Shown here: one piece after another, positions 8,791 through 17,231 of the stretch
Layout: each line of letters begins with the position of its first letter
Numbering within the stretch: the stretch's first letter is position 1
DNA from: an uncultured Campylobacter sp.
GTDB taxonomy: Bacteria; Campylobacterota; Campylobacteria; Campylobacterales; Campylobacteraceae
Length of the DNA stretch: 40,700 nucleotides
NCBI RefSeq assembly: GCF_938045625.1
Contig: NZ_CALIAV010000018.1
Span: 1 to 40,700, forward strand
Reading direction: 5' to 3'
Made by a program: the position numbers and the translations under genes
Notes under the pieces: generated by a model
Told to the model about the DNA's origin: nothing
The model's input: only the letters and a program-made list of their open reading frames with translations
Database searches by the model: none

Positions 8791-10029
8791 TTATGCGCTT
8801 ATTTTATTGTTTTTTACGAAAATCGGCTTTTCTTTGCCGTTTACGACCTCTTTGGTGATCACCACGTCGTAGCCCGCAAGCTCCGGCAGTTCGTACATTA
8901 TATCTGTCATCACCTCTTCCATTATACTTCGCAGACCTCTGGCTCCCGTTTTTCGCTCGATGGCTAGCCTTGCGATCTCTTTTAGGGCTTCATCGTCAAA
9001 TTTTAAATTTGCCCTATCTATCGCGAAAAGCTTTTGGTACTGCTTTAGTATCGCATTTTTAGGCTCGGTTAAAATTCGCACCATATCGTCTTGCGTAATT
9101 TTATTTAACGTGGCCACAACGTGAAGTCTGCCGATGAGCTCGGGGATGAGCCCAAAATGCACCAAATCGTCGCTCTCAAGCGCGTCTAGCAAATTTTCCC
9201 TATCGTCTTTTGAGCGTTTATCTTGACCAAAGCCCAGCACGTTTTTACCGATCCTGCGCTCGATGATGTCGGCTAGTCCGTCAAACGCGCCGCCGCAGAC
9301 AAAGAGGATGTTTGAAGTATCTATCTGGATAAATTCCTGATTAGGATGCTTTCTGCCGCCTTTTGGAGGGATATTTACAAGACTGCCCTCGATGATTTTT
9401 AAAAGCGCCTGCTGTACGCCCTCGCCGCTCACGTCGCGCGTGATCGAGCGGTTTTCGCTCATCCTGGCGATCTTATCTATCTCATCGACGAAAACTATGC
9501 CCTGCTCGGCACGCTTTACGTCGCCGTCTGCGGCTTGTAAAAGGCGAGTTAGGATATTTTCCACATCTTCGCCGACATAGCCGGCCTCCGTTAGACTCGT
9601 CGCGTCGCAGATAGCGATAGGCACGTCTAGAAATTTAGCCAGCGTCTGCGCCATCAGCGTCTTGCCGCTACCCGTAGGGCCGACGAGCAAGATATTTGAT
9701 TTTGAGATCTCGGTGTCGTCTTCTATCTCGCCTTTTCTAAAAATTCTTTTGTAGTGATTATAAACGCCGACGCTAAAGACTTTTTTAGCCTTATCTTGAC
9801 CGATTACGTAGTTATCTAGCACCGCCTTTAGCTCTTTTGGAGTTAAATTCGTATAGTCTTTGTCGGTTTTGTTTTCAGGAGTCGATTCTTGCAGGCTCGT
9901 ATCGCCGCAAATCATATTATAAGCGGCATTCACGCAGTATTCGCAGATGAAAGCCTTATTGTCCAAATCCGCAAAAAGGCGTCTATCGTTTGACTCCGTC
10001 TCGCCGCAAAAATTACATTTTCTCGCCAT
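8791..10029 (-). CDS. clpX: ATP-dependent Clp protease ATP-binding subunit ClpX
   Basis: The 412-residue product begins MARKCNFCGETE and has the ClpX zinc finger (C5, C8, then CEYC near residue 30), Walker A GPTGSGKT, GYVGEDVE, Walker B VFVDEIDKIA, sensor 2 KTGARGLRSI, and the ClpP-docking loop region with an IGKNVLGFG stretch. It unfolds tagged or specific substrates and feeds ClpP. I chose the ATG at 10029 because AAGGAAGAG precedes it; a longer frame from 10086 would add 19 residues inside lpxA that do not belong to ClpX. The lpxA stop and clpX start share one base in TAATG. Confidence 0.96.
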   Translation of the reverse strand: MARKCNFCGETESNDRRLFADLDNKAFICEYCVNAAYNMICGDTSLQESTPENKTDKDYTNLTPKELKAVLDNYVIGQDKAKKVFSVGVYNHYKRIFRKGEIEDDTEISKSNILLVGPTGSGKTLMAQTLAKFLDVPIAICDATSLTEAGYVGEDVENILTRLLQAADGDVKRAEQGIVFVDEIDKIARMSENRSITRDVSGEGVQQALLKIIEGSLVNIPPKGGRKHPNQEFIQIDTSNILFVCGGAFDGLADIIERRIGKNVLGFGQDKRSKDDRENLLDALESDDLVHFGLIPELIGRLHVVATLNKITQDDMVRILTEPKNAILKQYQKLFAIDRANLKFDDEALKEIARLAIERKTGARGLRSIMEEVMTDIMYELPELAGYDVVITKEVVNGKEKPIFVKNNKISA

Positions 10030-10817
10030 TATTCTCTTCCTTTTGCTAATGGGATACCGCGCTTGGTGCTTAGGATAAATTCGCACATTTTTCGCACCTG
10101 TTCGTTCGCTGCGCCCGCTAAAAGCTCGCTAGCCGCAGCCTTTAGATCCCCGCTTTTTCTAAATAAAAATTTATACGCCCTATTTATCTCTTCGACCGTG
10201 TCTTTATCAAACCTTCGCCTGATACCGACCAAATTTAAGCTTCTGATGTAGGCTCGGTTGCCTTCAGCCAGACAAAACGGCACGACATCCTGAGATAGCG
10301 CGCTAGCACCAGCGATCATGCAGCTCTCGCCGACTCTCACGAACTGATGTATCGGCGTCATACCGCCCACGACGCTGTAGTCGCCTAGCTCCACGTGGCC
10401 CGCTAGAGTCGCGTTGTTTGCCAAGATGACGTTATTTCCTATGATGCAGTCGTGCGCGACGTGGCAGTAGGCCATGATAAATGCGTTATCGCCGATGCGC
10501 GTGATCCCGTCGCCTTTGTGCGTGCCCGAGTTTATCGTGCAAAACTCGCGGATCGTCGCGTTTTTACCGATGCGAACGCCCGTGTTTTCCTCGGCGCGGT
10601 AGCTCACGTCCTGCGGGATATCGCCCACGATAGCGTAGCTGTAAATTTTACCGCCTTCGCCGATATGCGTGTCGCCCACGATCCTAGCGCCTTGCTTTAC
10701 GAGTACGCCGTCGCCTAGCACCGCGTCTTTGCTGACGTAGGCATAGGCCTCGATCGTTACGTCCTCGCCGATCTTAGCACCGTCCTCGACGACGGCTTGC
10801 GGATGGATATTTCTCAT
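10029..10817 (-). CDS. lpxA: UDP-N-acetylglucosamine acyltransferase LpxA
   Basis: A 262-residue left-handed beta-helix protein with hexapeptide repeats from the start (IHPQAVVEDGAKIGEDVTIE) through about residue 190 and a helical tail. The catalytic HVAHD is near residue 119, and the GNRAYIRSLNLVGIRRR stretch marks LpxA. It performs the first step of lipid A synthesis, moving a 3-hydroxyacyl chain from ACP to UDP-GlcNAc. fabZ, which competes for the same acyl-ACP pool, is 10 bases upstream. Confidence 0.96.
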   Translation of the reverse strand: MRNIHPQAVVEDGAKIGEDVTIEAYAYVSKDAVLGDGVLVKQGARIVGDTHIGEGGKIYSYAIVGDIPQDVSYRAEENTGVRIGKNATIREFCTINSGTHKGDGITRIGDNAFIMAYCHVAHDCIIGNNVILANNATLAGHVELGDYSVVGGMTPIHQFVRVGESCMIAGASALSQDVVPFCLAEGNRAYIRSLNLVGIRRRFDKDTVEEINRAYKFLFRKSGDLKAAASELLAGAANEQVRKMCEFILSTKRGIPLAKGRE

Positions 10818-10827
10818 TTTGGCTCGC

Positions 10828-11274
10828 TTATTTATCTACGATCATAGCTTTTAGCTCGGCTTCGCACGCTAGCGTGCCGTCCACGTAGGCTTCGCCTTTT
10901 AGCACCCAGATATTGCCTTTGTGTTTTAGCACTTCGAGGCGGTACTCGAGCCTGTCGCCGGGGCGTATCGGATGGCGAAATTTAGCTCCGTCGATGCTCA
11001 TAAAATAAACGACTTTATTTTCGATGTTTGCTTGATGCTCGTCGCTCATGCTCTTAAACGCGAGTACGCCACCTGCTTGCGCCATACCCTCGATGATCAT
11101 CACGCCCGGATATATCGGGTGACCCGGGAAGTGCCCCTGAAATACGGGCTCGCCGATCGTTACGTTTTTATACGCGACGATGTGTTTGGCTGGCTCGAGC
11201 TCGGTAACTCGGTCGATTAGCAGAAATGGATATCTGTGCGGGAGTATTTTTTGGATTTCAACGATGTCGATCAC
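10828..11274 (-). CDS. fabZ: 3-hydroxyacyl-ACP dehydratase FabZ
   Basis: The 148-residue product has the hot-dog fold signature LPHRYPFLLID at residue 11 and HFPGHPIYPGVMIIEGMAQ at about 48-66, with the catalytic histidine and glutamate. It dehydrates 3-hydroxyacyl-ACP in fatty acid elongation. The start is GTG at 11274 after a weak ribosome site. It heads the fabZ-lpxA-clpX-mreB-mreC-carB run, and a -10 box lies 30 bases upstream. Confidence 0.95.
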   Translation of the reverse strand: MIDIVEIQKILPHRYPFLLIDRVTELEPAKHIVAYKNVTIGEPVFQGHFPGHPIYPGVMIIEGMAQAGGVLAFKSMSDEHQANIENKVVYFMSIDGAKFRHPIRPGDRLEYRLEVLKHKGNIWVLKGEAYVDGTLACEAELKAMIVDK

Positions 11275-11304
11275 TTTAAACCTTGTGAGTAAAATTTAAA
11301 GCCG

Positions 11305-11310
11305 ATTTTA
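11305..11310 (-). promoter_or_regulatory. -10 box of the fabZ-carB operon
   Basis: TAAAAT in the phrase TTTGGCTAAAATCGG on the minus strand, about 31 bases before the fabZ GTG. The upstream stretch is rich in spaced AAATTT and A/T runs, as in Campylobacter sigma70 promoters without a -35 box. Confidence 0.5.
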
Positions 11311-11411
11311 GCCAAATTTTGCTAAGAAAAAGATTATTGATTTGGTCGGGGCAAAATTTAGCCTCTAAATTTTTGGCATCCGTCTTTTATTCCGCGTGCG
11401 CTAAATTTAGC

Positions 11412-12488
11412 TCAAATTTGCGTTACCAAAACCTCGCGACTATCGTTATAAAGCTCGTCTTTAGCGTAGATTTCGTACCTGCCCGCGCGAATTTCATCCA
11501 GCACGATTATAGGATTTTGGCTAAATTCTCCGCACAGCTCGCGGCGGATTTCCAGCTCGCGCGATACCGCGATAGGCCGGCGACAAAGCTCGTTTACGCT
11601 AGCGAAATTTTCGCCCGAGAGCTCGTTAAATTTAGCCAAATTTAGTAGCGTCACGCCGTCTCGCAGCTCGTCGCAAATTTGCGCCGCCTCGCTCACGCTA
11701 AATTTGACGTTTTCGCGCTTAAAATGCGAGTAAAGCAGAAAATACGACGGCACGACCGAGCCGCCAAATTTGACGTAGGCGCGCAGCAGGCGGTAGTTTA
11801 GGAAGTACTTGCGCGATAGATGAAACGGCACGCCCGCAGCCTCGCACTCGCGCACCTTTTCATAAAGCTCCAGCCGCTCCTCGATGCCGCCTGGCATCAC
11901 TCGCCCGCTAATTTCGCTCATCAGCTCGCTAAGCGGCAGTTTTTGCGCCTCGCGCTGCTTGCTAAGCCCGAAAATACAGCCACAGTAGTTTTGATGATAG
12001 AGTTTATCTTTTTTTGCAAGCTCAAACTGCGCGTTCGTGCCGCCGCCCGCGCGGTAGTCCACGGCAAATGTTTCTAGTTCGTATTCTCTAGCGGCCTTAT
12101 TTAGCGCCGCTTCTAGCTGCGAGAAATCCTTTTTCGGGCTCATCAGCAGCGTCGTAGTGATGGATTTTTCGCCTAGTTCGCGCGCTTTTTGGGCCGAATT
12201 TCCCACGCGAAAATCAAAGCAATAAGCACAGCGCTTGCCCTTTTCAGGCTCGTTTTCAAGGCCCTTTGCGCCCTCTAGCCACGCCTCATATTCGTATTCG
12301 CCGCAGATGAGCTCGACGCCCAGCTTTTCGCAGCTTCTTTTTACGTCGCGAAACCTCATCAAAAACTCGCTATACGGGTGGATGTTGGGATCGTAAAAAT
12401 AGCCGACGAGACGCTCGTGCGGACGGTCGGCGCGCAGGCGTTGCAGGAAATAGTGACTGTCGACGGAGCAGCAAATATGAACTAACAT
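11412..12488 (-). CDS. queH: epoxyqueuosine reductase QueH (DUF208)
   Basis: The 358-residue product starts MLVHICCSVDSHYFLQRL, with the paired cysteines C6 and C7, has GKRCAYCFDFR with C87 and C90, and TTLLMSPKKDF and YCGCIFGLSKQ near residues 110-175, all typical of QueH. QueH reduces epoxyqueuosine to queuosine in tRNA anticodons with a 4Fe-4S cluster held by the four cysteines, replacing QueG. The C-terminal third (after about residue 190) is an extension common in epsilonproteobacteria. queE and queD lie 5 kb away on the other strand. Confidence 0.9.
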   Translation of the reverse strand: MLVHICCSVDSHYFLQRLRADRPHERLVGYFYDPNIHPYSEFLMRFRDVKRSCEKLGVELICGEYEYEAWLEGAKGLENEPEKGKRCAYCFDFRVGNSAQKARELGEKSITTTLLMSPKKDFSQLEAALNKAAREYELETFAVDYRAGGGTNAQFELAKKDKLYHQNYCGCIFGLSKQREAQKLPLSELMSEISGRVMPGGIEERLELYEKVRECEAAGVPFHLSRKYFLNYRLLRAYVKFGGSVVPSYFLLYSHFKRENVKFSVSEAAQICDELRDGVTLLNLAKFNELSGENFASVNELCRRPIAVSRELEIRRELCGEFSQNPIIVLDEIRAGRYEIYAKDELYNDSREVLVTQI

Positions 12489-12517
12489 TATAATTCCCCA
12501 TAAATGACGGATTTTAG

Positions 12518-12588
12518 AATAAATTTTTCCATACCCGCCGCAGTCACGGACGACCAGTCCGCTCCTTTGTGGGCAAGAAAAATTTATT
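12518..12588. repeat. foldback sequence upstream of queH
   Basis: AATAAATTTTTC at 12518-12529 and its exact reverse complement at 12577-12588 enclose 47 bases that hold a further small hairpin GGAC-gacca-GTCC. It lies 30 bases upstream of the queH start. It could be a bidirectional terminator-like RNA hairpin or part of the repeat cluster to its right. No open frame of note crosses it. Confidence 0.5.
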
Positions 12589-12696
12589 TAAACTACGCCT
12601 ATTTTGTCTTGAATAATTTTTGCCGATTTTACTAAATTTAACTGCAAATTTGATTAAAGCTAGCGGCTTAAATTTAAAGTCCAGCAAAATTTAAAT

Positions 12697-13030
12697 CTGC
12701 ACGTAGTGCAGCAACCTCTCACGTCGTAGGGGTTGGGGGATCGTTAAGGGGGAAGGGAGCGACTTCGTAATTCAAGCCCCTTCCCCCTTAACATAAAAGC
12801 TAGACGCCACCAAGCAACACAGGGTCTCGGTGCGTAAAATTTCGAGTTAAATTTGCAAATTTGAGCATAAAAAGTCAAGGCGAAGTATCGCGAGATGATT
12901 TTTCGAGTTTTGAAGCAAAATTGAGCGTGCGCTAGGCATGTAGCCTGCGGAGCGAAAATTTTGCGTTCTGCTTGCAGTTGCGAGTGCAACGAAGCAAAAA
13001 TCTCGAAAAAGCACTCAAAAGACGAGCCGC
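12697..13030 (+). repeat. structured dispersed repeat, copy A
   Basis: This non-coding stretch between queH and miaA is a chain of inverted repeats. CTGCAC-gta-GTGCAG stands at 12697. A perfect 15-bp G-rich/C-rich stem has arms at 12743-12757 and 12778-12792, and the second arm with its flank (27 bases, 12766-12792) occurs inverted and exactly at 31434-31460. A core at 12877-13030 starts AAGGCGAAGTAT, includes GAGATGATTTTT, the hairpin word TCTGCTTGCAG at 12967, and ends CTCAAAAGACGAGCCGC. The same words in the same order bound copy B at 31772-31957. The two core ends pair with each other (TTTTTCGAG with CTCGAAAAA), so the core can fold back as a whole. No transposase is nearby. Confidence 0.75.
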
Positions 13031-13039
13031 AAATCAGAA

Positions 13040-13930
13040 TCAATCACTCAAAAATTCTGTGATTTTCTCCTCACACTCCCCGACACTGCCGCTAAATTTA
13101 CTCTCAAACTGCGATCTATTAAACGTCCGCTGACGCTTAGCCAGCTGCGCCGTGTGCGTGCATATGAGCTCCTCCAGCTCGGTCTGGGTTTTGATCTCGC
13201 CTCGCAAAAACTCTCCGCACTCTTTTAGTCCGACCGAGTTTAGCGGCTTTGGTCGCTGCGGATACCGTGCAAATAGCTCCCGCGCTTCGTCCAGCAAACC
13301 CTGCTCAAACATCACTCGCGTGCGTTCCTTTATGCGTCTTCTCAGCTCGTCCCTATCCCAGCTAAGCTCGAAAATCGCCAAATTTGACGCGACGGGGGCT
13401 GGGGTATTTTCGCGCAGATACGGGCTTGGAGCCTCGCCGCGCCCGCTAGAGCGCAAAAACGAGTAGATATCAAACCACTTTTGCAGGCGGTAGGTGTCGT
13501 TTGCGCTAAATTTGGCGGCAAATTCGGGATCTAGGCTTGAAACTAGCTCGTAAATTTGAGCGTTGCTTAGACCGCTCTCTACGCGCTCAAATTTAGGAGT
13601 GAGACCCGATAGCAAGGCCTTTAGATAAAATCCGCTACCGCCGGTTATAAATAAATTTTTATCGTTTTTTTGCGCAAATTCGCGTGCCGTTTTATAAACA
13701 TCAAAAAACATCCCAACGTCAAAATGTTCATCTGGCATCAGCAAATTTACCCCAAAATGCCGCACCGAGGCTAGCTCGTCCGCGCTGGGCTTAGCGCTTG
13801 CGATATCGATAAATTTATAAACGCAAAGCGAATCAAGACTCAGAATCACTCCGTTAAATTCGCTTGCTAGCTTTAGCGCGAGCGCCGTTTTTCCGCTAGC
13901 TGTGGTGCCGATGAGGGCAAGTTCTTTCAT
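13040..13930 (-). CDS. miaA: tRNA dimethylallyltransferase MiaA
   Basis: The 296-residue product has the P-loop GTTASGKTALALKLA at residue 8, LSLDSLCVYKFIDIASAKPS near 31, GGSGFYLKALLSGL near 99, and QRTFNRSQF near 266. It transfers a dimethylallyl group to N6 of A37 in tRNAs reading UNN codons. The DSLQ(V/I)Y motif reads DSLCVY here, an apparent Q to C change. It diverges from mqnP, with promoters for both in the 90-base gap. The stop abuts repeat copy A. Confidence 0.94.
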   Translation of the reverse strand: MKELALIGTTASGKTALALKLASEFNGVILSLDSLCVYKFIDIASAKPSADELASVRHFGVNLLMPDEHFDVGMFFDVYKTAREFAQKNDKNLFITGGSGFYLKALLSGLTPKFERVESGLSNAQIYELVSSLDPEFAAKFSANDTYRLQKWFDIYSFLRSSGRGEAPSPYLRENTPAPVASNLAIFELSWDRDELRRRIKERTRVMFEQGLLDEARELFARYPQRPKPLNSVGLKECGEFLRGEIKTQTELEELICTHTAQLAKRQRTFNRSQFESKFSGSVGECEEKITEFLSD

Positions 13931-13962
13931 AAAAATGCCTTAAAATTCGTGAATCGGCTCAA

Positions 13963-13968
13963 ATTTTA
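13963..13968 (-). promoter_or_regulatory. -10 box of miaA
   Basis: TAAAAT on the minus strand within GTGATAAAATTTGAG, about 33 bases before the miaA ATG, in the divergent gap with mqnP. Confidence 0.4.
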
Positions 13969-13991
13969 TCACAATTTACGCTTTTATAAGA

Positions 13992-13997
13992 TAAAAT
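13992..13997 (+). promoter_or_regulatory. -10 box of mqnP
   Basis: TAAAAT in AAGATAAAATAAAGC, 24 bases before the mqnP ATG and followed by the ribosome site CAGGAAG. It would drive mqnP and the two small genes after it. Confidence 0.4.
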
Positions 13998-14020
13998 AAA
14001 GCAAAAATTTCAGGAAGATT

Positions 14021-14887
14021 ATGCAAAAATTTATAAATATTTTAAAAGATATTAACGAACTGATCGTCTTTAAGCACTCTGTTTTTGCGCTACCTTTTAT
14101 CTTTACCGCGATGATAACGGCGAGCGCGCAGGTAAACGGCACGGCTTGGTTTGGCTGGAAGCTGCTTATTTTGGGCGTTCTTTGCGCGGTTTCGGCGCGA
14201 AATTTTGCGATGGCGTTTAACCGCTACAAGGACGAAGATATCGACAAACTAAACCCGCGCACGGCAAATCGCCCGAGCGTGGATGGGCGTATCGGCAGGA
14301 CGAATTTGCAGATTTTTATCGCCGCAAACGCCGCCATCTTCGTGCTCGTTGCGTATCTCTTAAACGAGCTTGCGTTTTGGCTGAGCTTTCCGATCCTGGC
14401 GGTGCTCGGCGGATATTCGCTTTTTAAACGTTTTAGCGAGCTAGCGCACCTAGTCCTGGGCCTCTCGCTAGGCCTTGCGCCCATCGCCGGAGCCGTCGCC
14501 GTTACTGGCGAGATACCGCTTTTTAGCGTGCTGCTCTGCCTTGGCGTGATGTTTTGGGTGGCAGGATTTGACCTGCTTTATTCGCTCCAAGATATTGAAT
14601 TTGACCGCGAGCACGGACTTTTTAGTATACCTAGCGTTTACGGCGAAAAGGCTACGATGTTTATCTCGGCAATCTTTCACGCCACGGCCGTGATCTTTTG
14701 GCTGCTTTTTGCGTGGGCGGGATGGCTTGGCGCGGCCGCGTATGTGGGCATTTTGCTTTGCGGAGGTATCCTAGTGGCTGAACACCGAATCGTTAGGCGA
14801 GATTTTAGCAAGATCGACCGGGCGTTTTTCACGCTAAACGGCTATCTTGGCATACTTTTTTTCGTTTTCGTTTGGGTTAGCTTATGA
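14021..14887 (+). CDS. mqnP: UbiA-family prenyltransferase of the futalosine menaquinone route
   Basis: The 288-residue membrane protein has about eight or nine membrane segments and both aspartate-rich motifs of the UbiA family: NRYKDEDIDKLNPRT at residue 67 and DLLYSLQDIEFDREHG at 184-199. This longer UbiA-like form, with HSVFALPF near the start, is the type called MqnP in epsilonproteobacteria, which prenylates 1,4-dihydroxy-6-naphthoate. It sits in the same miaA-mqnP-small genes-moaA order as in C. jejuni. A clearly different prenyltransferase of the MenA type is at 34.1 kb, so the split of labour between the two is open. Confidence 0.85.
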   Translation: MQKFINILKDINELIVFKHSVFALPFIFTAMITASAQVNGTAWFGWKLLILGVLCAVSARNFAMAFNRYKDEDIDKLNPRTANRPSVDGRIGRTNLQIFIAANAAIFVLVAYLLNELAFWLSFPILAVLGGYSLFKRFSELAHLVLGLSLGLAPIAGAVAVTGEIPLFSVLLCLGVMFWVAGFDLLYSLQDIEFDREHGLFSIPSVYGEKATMFISAIFHATAVIFWLLFAWAGWLGAAAYVGILLCGGILVAEHRIVRRDFSKIDRAFFTLNGYLGILFFVFVWVSL

Positions 14888-15402
14888 GACTGGTTCCGGC
14901 AAATTTAGACATAGTTTTTGAGGAAGCGGGCGAGCGCGAGAGCGAGTTTTTGCGCGAATTTGACAAGCTAAGCGGCAACGAGGACGATCCGCTAGGAGCG
15001 TGGATAAAGCGCGCCAAAGCAAAGGGCGACACGAAGGAAAGCGATCAGGTGATACTAACGCTACTTGTCGAGCTTCACCGTAAATTTGACGAACTAAACG
15101 CCTACATAAAAAATGAAAAATTTATAAAGCTTGAGCTTGCTCAATCTAGCGCGCTGGACGGGATAAATTTTGAAAATTTTAGGATAAAAGAGGCTAAATT
15201 TAAAGAAGGCGCCAGGTACTACGGACGCATTTTTATGCCTATTTTTCCAAAGCGAGACGTGGCGATATTTTTTGAAGCGCTAGATGAAAAAACCGCCAAA
15301 ATCACGCGCATAAACGAAAGCGACGAGAGCGATTACAACGGCTACGTGACGGCCAGAGAGCGCGCCATGATAAGAGAACTAAAGGAGATGAACGATGAGT
15401 AA
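14884..15402 (+). CDS. conserved hypothetical cytoplasmic protein
   Basis: The 172-residue acidic product has no signal or membrane segment. It resembles in position the C. jejuni gene between ubiA and the coiled-coil protein (Cj0163c). An N-terminal helical part (about 1-80, with LTLLVELHRKFDELNAYIKNEK) precedes a beta-rich C-terminal part with GARYYGRIFMPIFPKRDVAIFFEA. The layout recalls PilZ-like flagellar brake proteins, but I see no clear RxxxR...DxSxxG motif, so no function is assigned. It overlaps mqnP by 4 bases and the next gene by 8, which shows tight translational coupling. Confidence 0.75.
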   Translation: MRLVPANLDIVFEEAGERESEFLREFDKLSGNEDDPLGAWIKRAKAKGDTKESDQVILTLLVELHRKFDELNAYIKNEKFIKLELAQSSALDGINFENFRIKEAKFKEGARYYGRIFMPIFPKRDVAIFFEALDEKTAKITRINESDESDYNGYVTARERAMIRELKEMNDE

Positions 15403-15907
15403 CGATTTGATAATATTTGTAATTTTCGGGCTGATTTTGACGGTGCTTTTCGTGCTGGTTTTTATAAAAGATCTAGAGGCGGCAAGGAAATTTTCAAGAT
15501 ACGAAAAGGCGGTCGAAAGCCTAATACAAGAGCTTCACGCGGTAAAAAAACAGGTTGCGAATTTTAATCAAAGCGAGCCTGCCGAATTTGACGTAGTGCA
15601 GCTAGAAAGCAACCTCGAACAGCGTCTAAATGAAAAAATAAATCAAAAAATTACCCCGATAATAAACACCCTCCAAGGCATCGAAAGCTCGATAGATAGC
15701 TTCCAAAGCCAGCAACAAGATAGATTATTTACGCTTGAGGAGCGCACCAAAAGTATCAGCAAGATCTCGGCTCCAAACGGCGAGGACGACGAAAAGCGCA
15801 TAGTGCAGATGTATAGCGAAGGCAAAAGCGTCGAAAGCATCGCAAAAGAGCTGTGCGTAGGCGTCGGCAAGGTCGAGCTGACGCTAAAACTACGAGAGCT
15901 AATATAG
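15395..15907 (+). CDS. membrane-anchored coiled-coil protein with C-terminal HTH (DUF6115-like)
   Basis: The 170-residue product has one N-terminal membrane helix (IIFVIFGLILTVLFVLVFI), a coiled-coil middle (about residues 25-125), and a C-terminal helix-turn-helix-like part: EKRIVQMYSEGKSVESIAKELCVGVGKVELTLKL. This order matches a family found beside motility genes in many bacteria. The HTH may serve protein contact rather than DNA binding, since the protein is membrane anchored. It overlaps the previous gene by 8 bases; its stop is followed by the moaA promoter region. Confidence 0.75.
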   Translation: MSNDLIIFVIFGLILTVLFVLVFIKDLEAARKFSRYEKAVESLIQELHAVKKQVANFNQSEPAEFDVVQLESNLEQRLNEKINQKITPIINTLQGIESSIDSFQSQQQDRLFTLEERTKSISKISAPNGEDDEKRIVQMYSEGKSVESIAKELCVGVGKVELTLKLRELI

Positions 15908-15988
15908 TGTTAAAAGCTAGGCGCGAAATATAAAAAAATAACATTATTTTCATACGCGAATTTTAAAAAAATTTAAAGCTTAAATTCC

Positions 15989-15994
15989 TATAAT
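15989..15994 (+). promoter_or_regulatory. -10 box of moaA
   Basis: A perfect TATAAT in TTCCTATAATGCC, 54 bases before the chosen moaA ATG. Spaced AAATTT and A-runs lie upstream. Confidence 0.55.
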
Positions 15995-16048
15995 GCCTTT
16001 TAACCAAATCAAAATTAAATGGTTTTGATAAAATTTAAGGGTGGAAAA

Positions 16049-17017
16049 ATGTTAATAGACGGGCACGGACGGACGGTTGATTATCTGCGTATTTCGGTCA
16101 CGCAAAGATGCAACTTTAGATGCAAATACTGCATGCCTAAAACTCCGTTTAGCTGGGAACCAAGAGAAAATTTACTAAGCTTTGAGGAGCTGTTTTTATT
16201 TGTCAAAGTCTGTTTAGACGAAGGCGTAAAAAAGATCCGCATAACGGGCGGTGAACCGCTACTTCGCAAGGACTTGGACAAATTTATCGCTATGATAAAC
16301 GAGCACAGTCCCGATGTCGATCTAGCCATCACGACAAACGGCTTTATGCTCAAACACTACGCAAAAGCCCTAAAAAACGCGGGTTTAAAGCGCATAAATA
16401 TGTCGCTTGATAGCTTAAAAACAGAAAAAGCCAAATTTCTCGCGCAAAAAAGCGTCTTGCACGAGGTTTTAGCGGGCCTTGACGCGGCGCTTGAAGCTGG
16501 GCTAAAAGTCAAGCTAAACACCGTCGCGCTAAGAGGCGTAAACGACGACGAGATCGTCTCTTTGCTAGAGTTTGCGCGCTCTATGGGTTGTCAAATTCGC
16601 TATATCGAATACATGGAAAACATCCACGCAAATGACGAGCTAAAAGGCATGAAATCGGCTGAAATTTTAGACGTCATCGCAAAAAAATATCGCTTCAAAG
16701 TAGCCGAAAAGATCCCGACGAGCCCGGCCAGCATCTACAGACTGGAGGACGGCTACACCTTTGGCGTCATCGACCCGCATAAACACGACTTTTGTGAGAG
16801 CTGTAACCGCATCCGCCTCACGGCCGAGGGACATCTCATTCCGTGCCTATATTTTGAGGATGCGATGAGTATAAAAGATGCCGTTAGAAAGGGCGATATC
16901 GCGGGCGCTAGCGAGATCTTGCGTCAAGTGTTGCAAAACAAGCCCAAAGAAAACAAGTGGGCGATCGGCGCTCAAAATGAGACCTCAAGCCGCGCCTTTT
17001 ACCAAACAGGCGGCTGA
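16049..17017 (+). CDS. moaA: GTP 3',8-cyclase MoaA
   Basis: The 322-residue radical SAM protein has CNFRCKYC at about residues 20-27, RITGGEPLLRKD near 67, a C-terminal second 4Fe-4S site CESCNRIRLTAEGHLIPCL near 250, and ends with the Gly-Gly tail (YQTGG) needed for MoaA activity. It starts molybdenum cofactor synthesis from GTP. I chose the ATG at 16049, which follows GGTGGAAAA and begins MLIDGHGRTVDYLRIS as usual; an in-frame ATG at 16019 lacks a ribosome site. mobA, a late gene of the same pathway, is at 38.1 kb. Confidence 0.95.
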   Translation: MLIDGHGRTVDYLRISVTQRCNFRCKYCMPKTPFSWEPRENLLSFEELFLFVKVCLDEGVKKIRITGGEPLLRKDLDKFIAMINEHSPDVDLAITTNGFMLKHYAKALKNAGLKRINMSLDSLKTEKAKFLAQKSVLHEVLAGLDAALEAGLKVKLNTVALRGVNDDEIVSLLEFARSMGCQIRYIEYMENIHANDELKGMKSAEILDVIAKKYRFKVAEKIPTSPASIYRLEDGYTFGVIDPHKHDFCESCNRIRLTAEGHLIPCLYFEDAMSIKDAVRKGDIAGASEILRQVLQNKPKENKWAIGAQNETSSRAFYQTGG

Positions 17018-17023
17018 AAACAG

Positions 17024-17066
17024 GGCTAAATTTACGCTAGATTTGACGCAAATTTAGCCTGCTTTT
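17024..17066 (+). terminator. terminator after moaA
   Basis: GGCTAAATTTACG (17024-17036) pairs with CGCAAATTTAGCC (17047-17059) with one G-T pair and a 10-base loop, followed by TGCTTTT. It starts 6 bases after the moaA stop. Confidence 0.75.
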
Positions 17067-17201
17067 ATTAAATTTTAATCAAATTTAACTACATCCAAAT
17101 TTTATATTTTACCTATAAATTTACTGCCGTTTTCTAACAAAACCCGCTCAAATTTGACGTAAAATCCGCTTAACTCCGTAAAACTACCCTTCAAATTTTG
17201 C

Positions 17202-17207
17202 TATAAT
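17202..17207 (+). promoter_or_regulatory. extended -10 promoter of the queE operon
   Basis: TTTTGCTATAAT gives an extended TGnTATAAT box 24 bases before the TTG start of queE, with AAAAGGCG as ribosome site. The region upstream is A/T rich with spaced AAATTT words. Confidence 0.6.
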
Positions 17208-17231
17208 CGACCAAAATTTAAAAGGCGAAAT

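Noticed and set aside
10030..10086. Longer clpX start at 10086
   Set aside because: It lies inside lpxA, adds 19 basic residues not found in ClpX, and the ATG at 10029 has the ribosome site.
12744..13043. 99-codon open frame on the minus strand between queH and miaA
   Set aside because: It runs through the inverted repeats of copy A, has no ribosome site or family motif, and its odd codon use follows the repeat.
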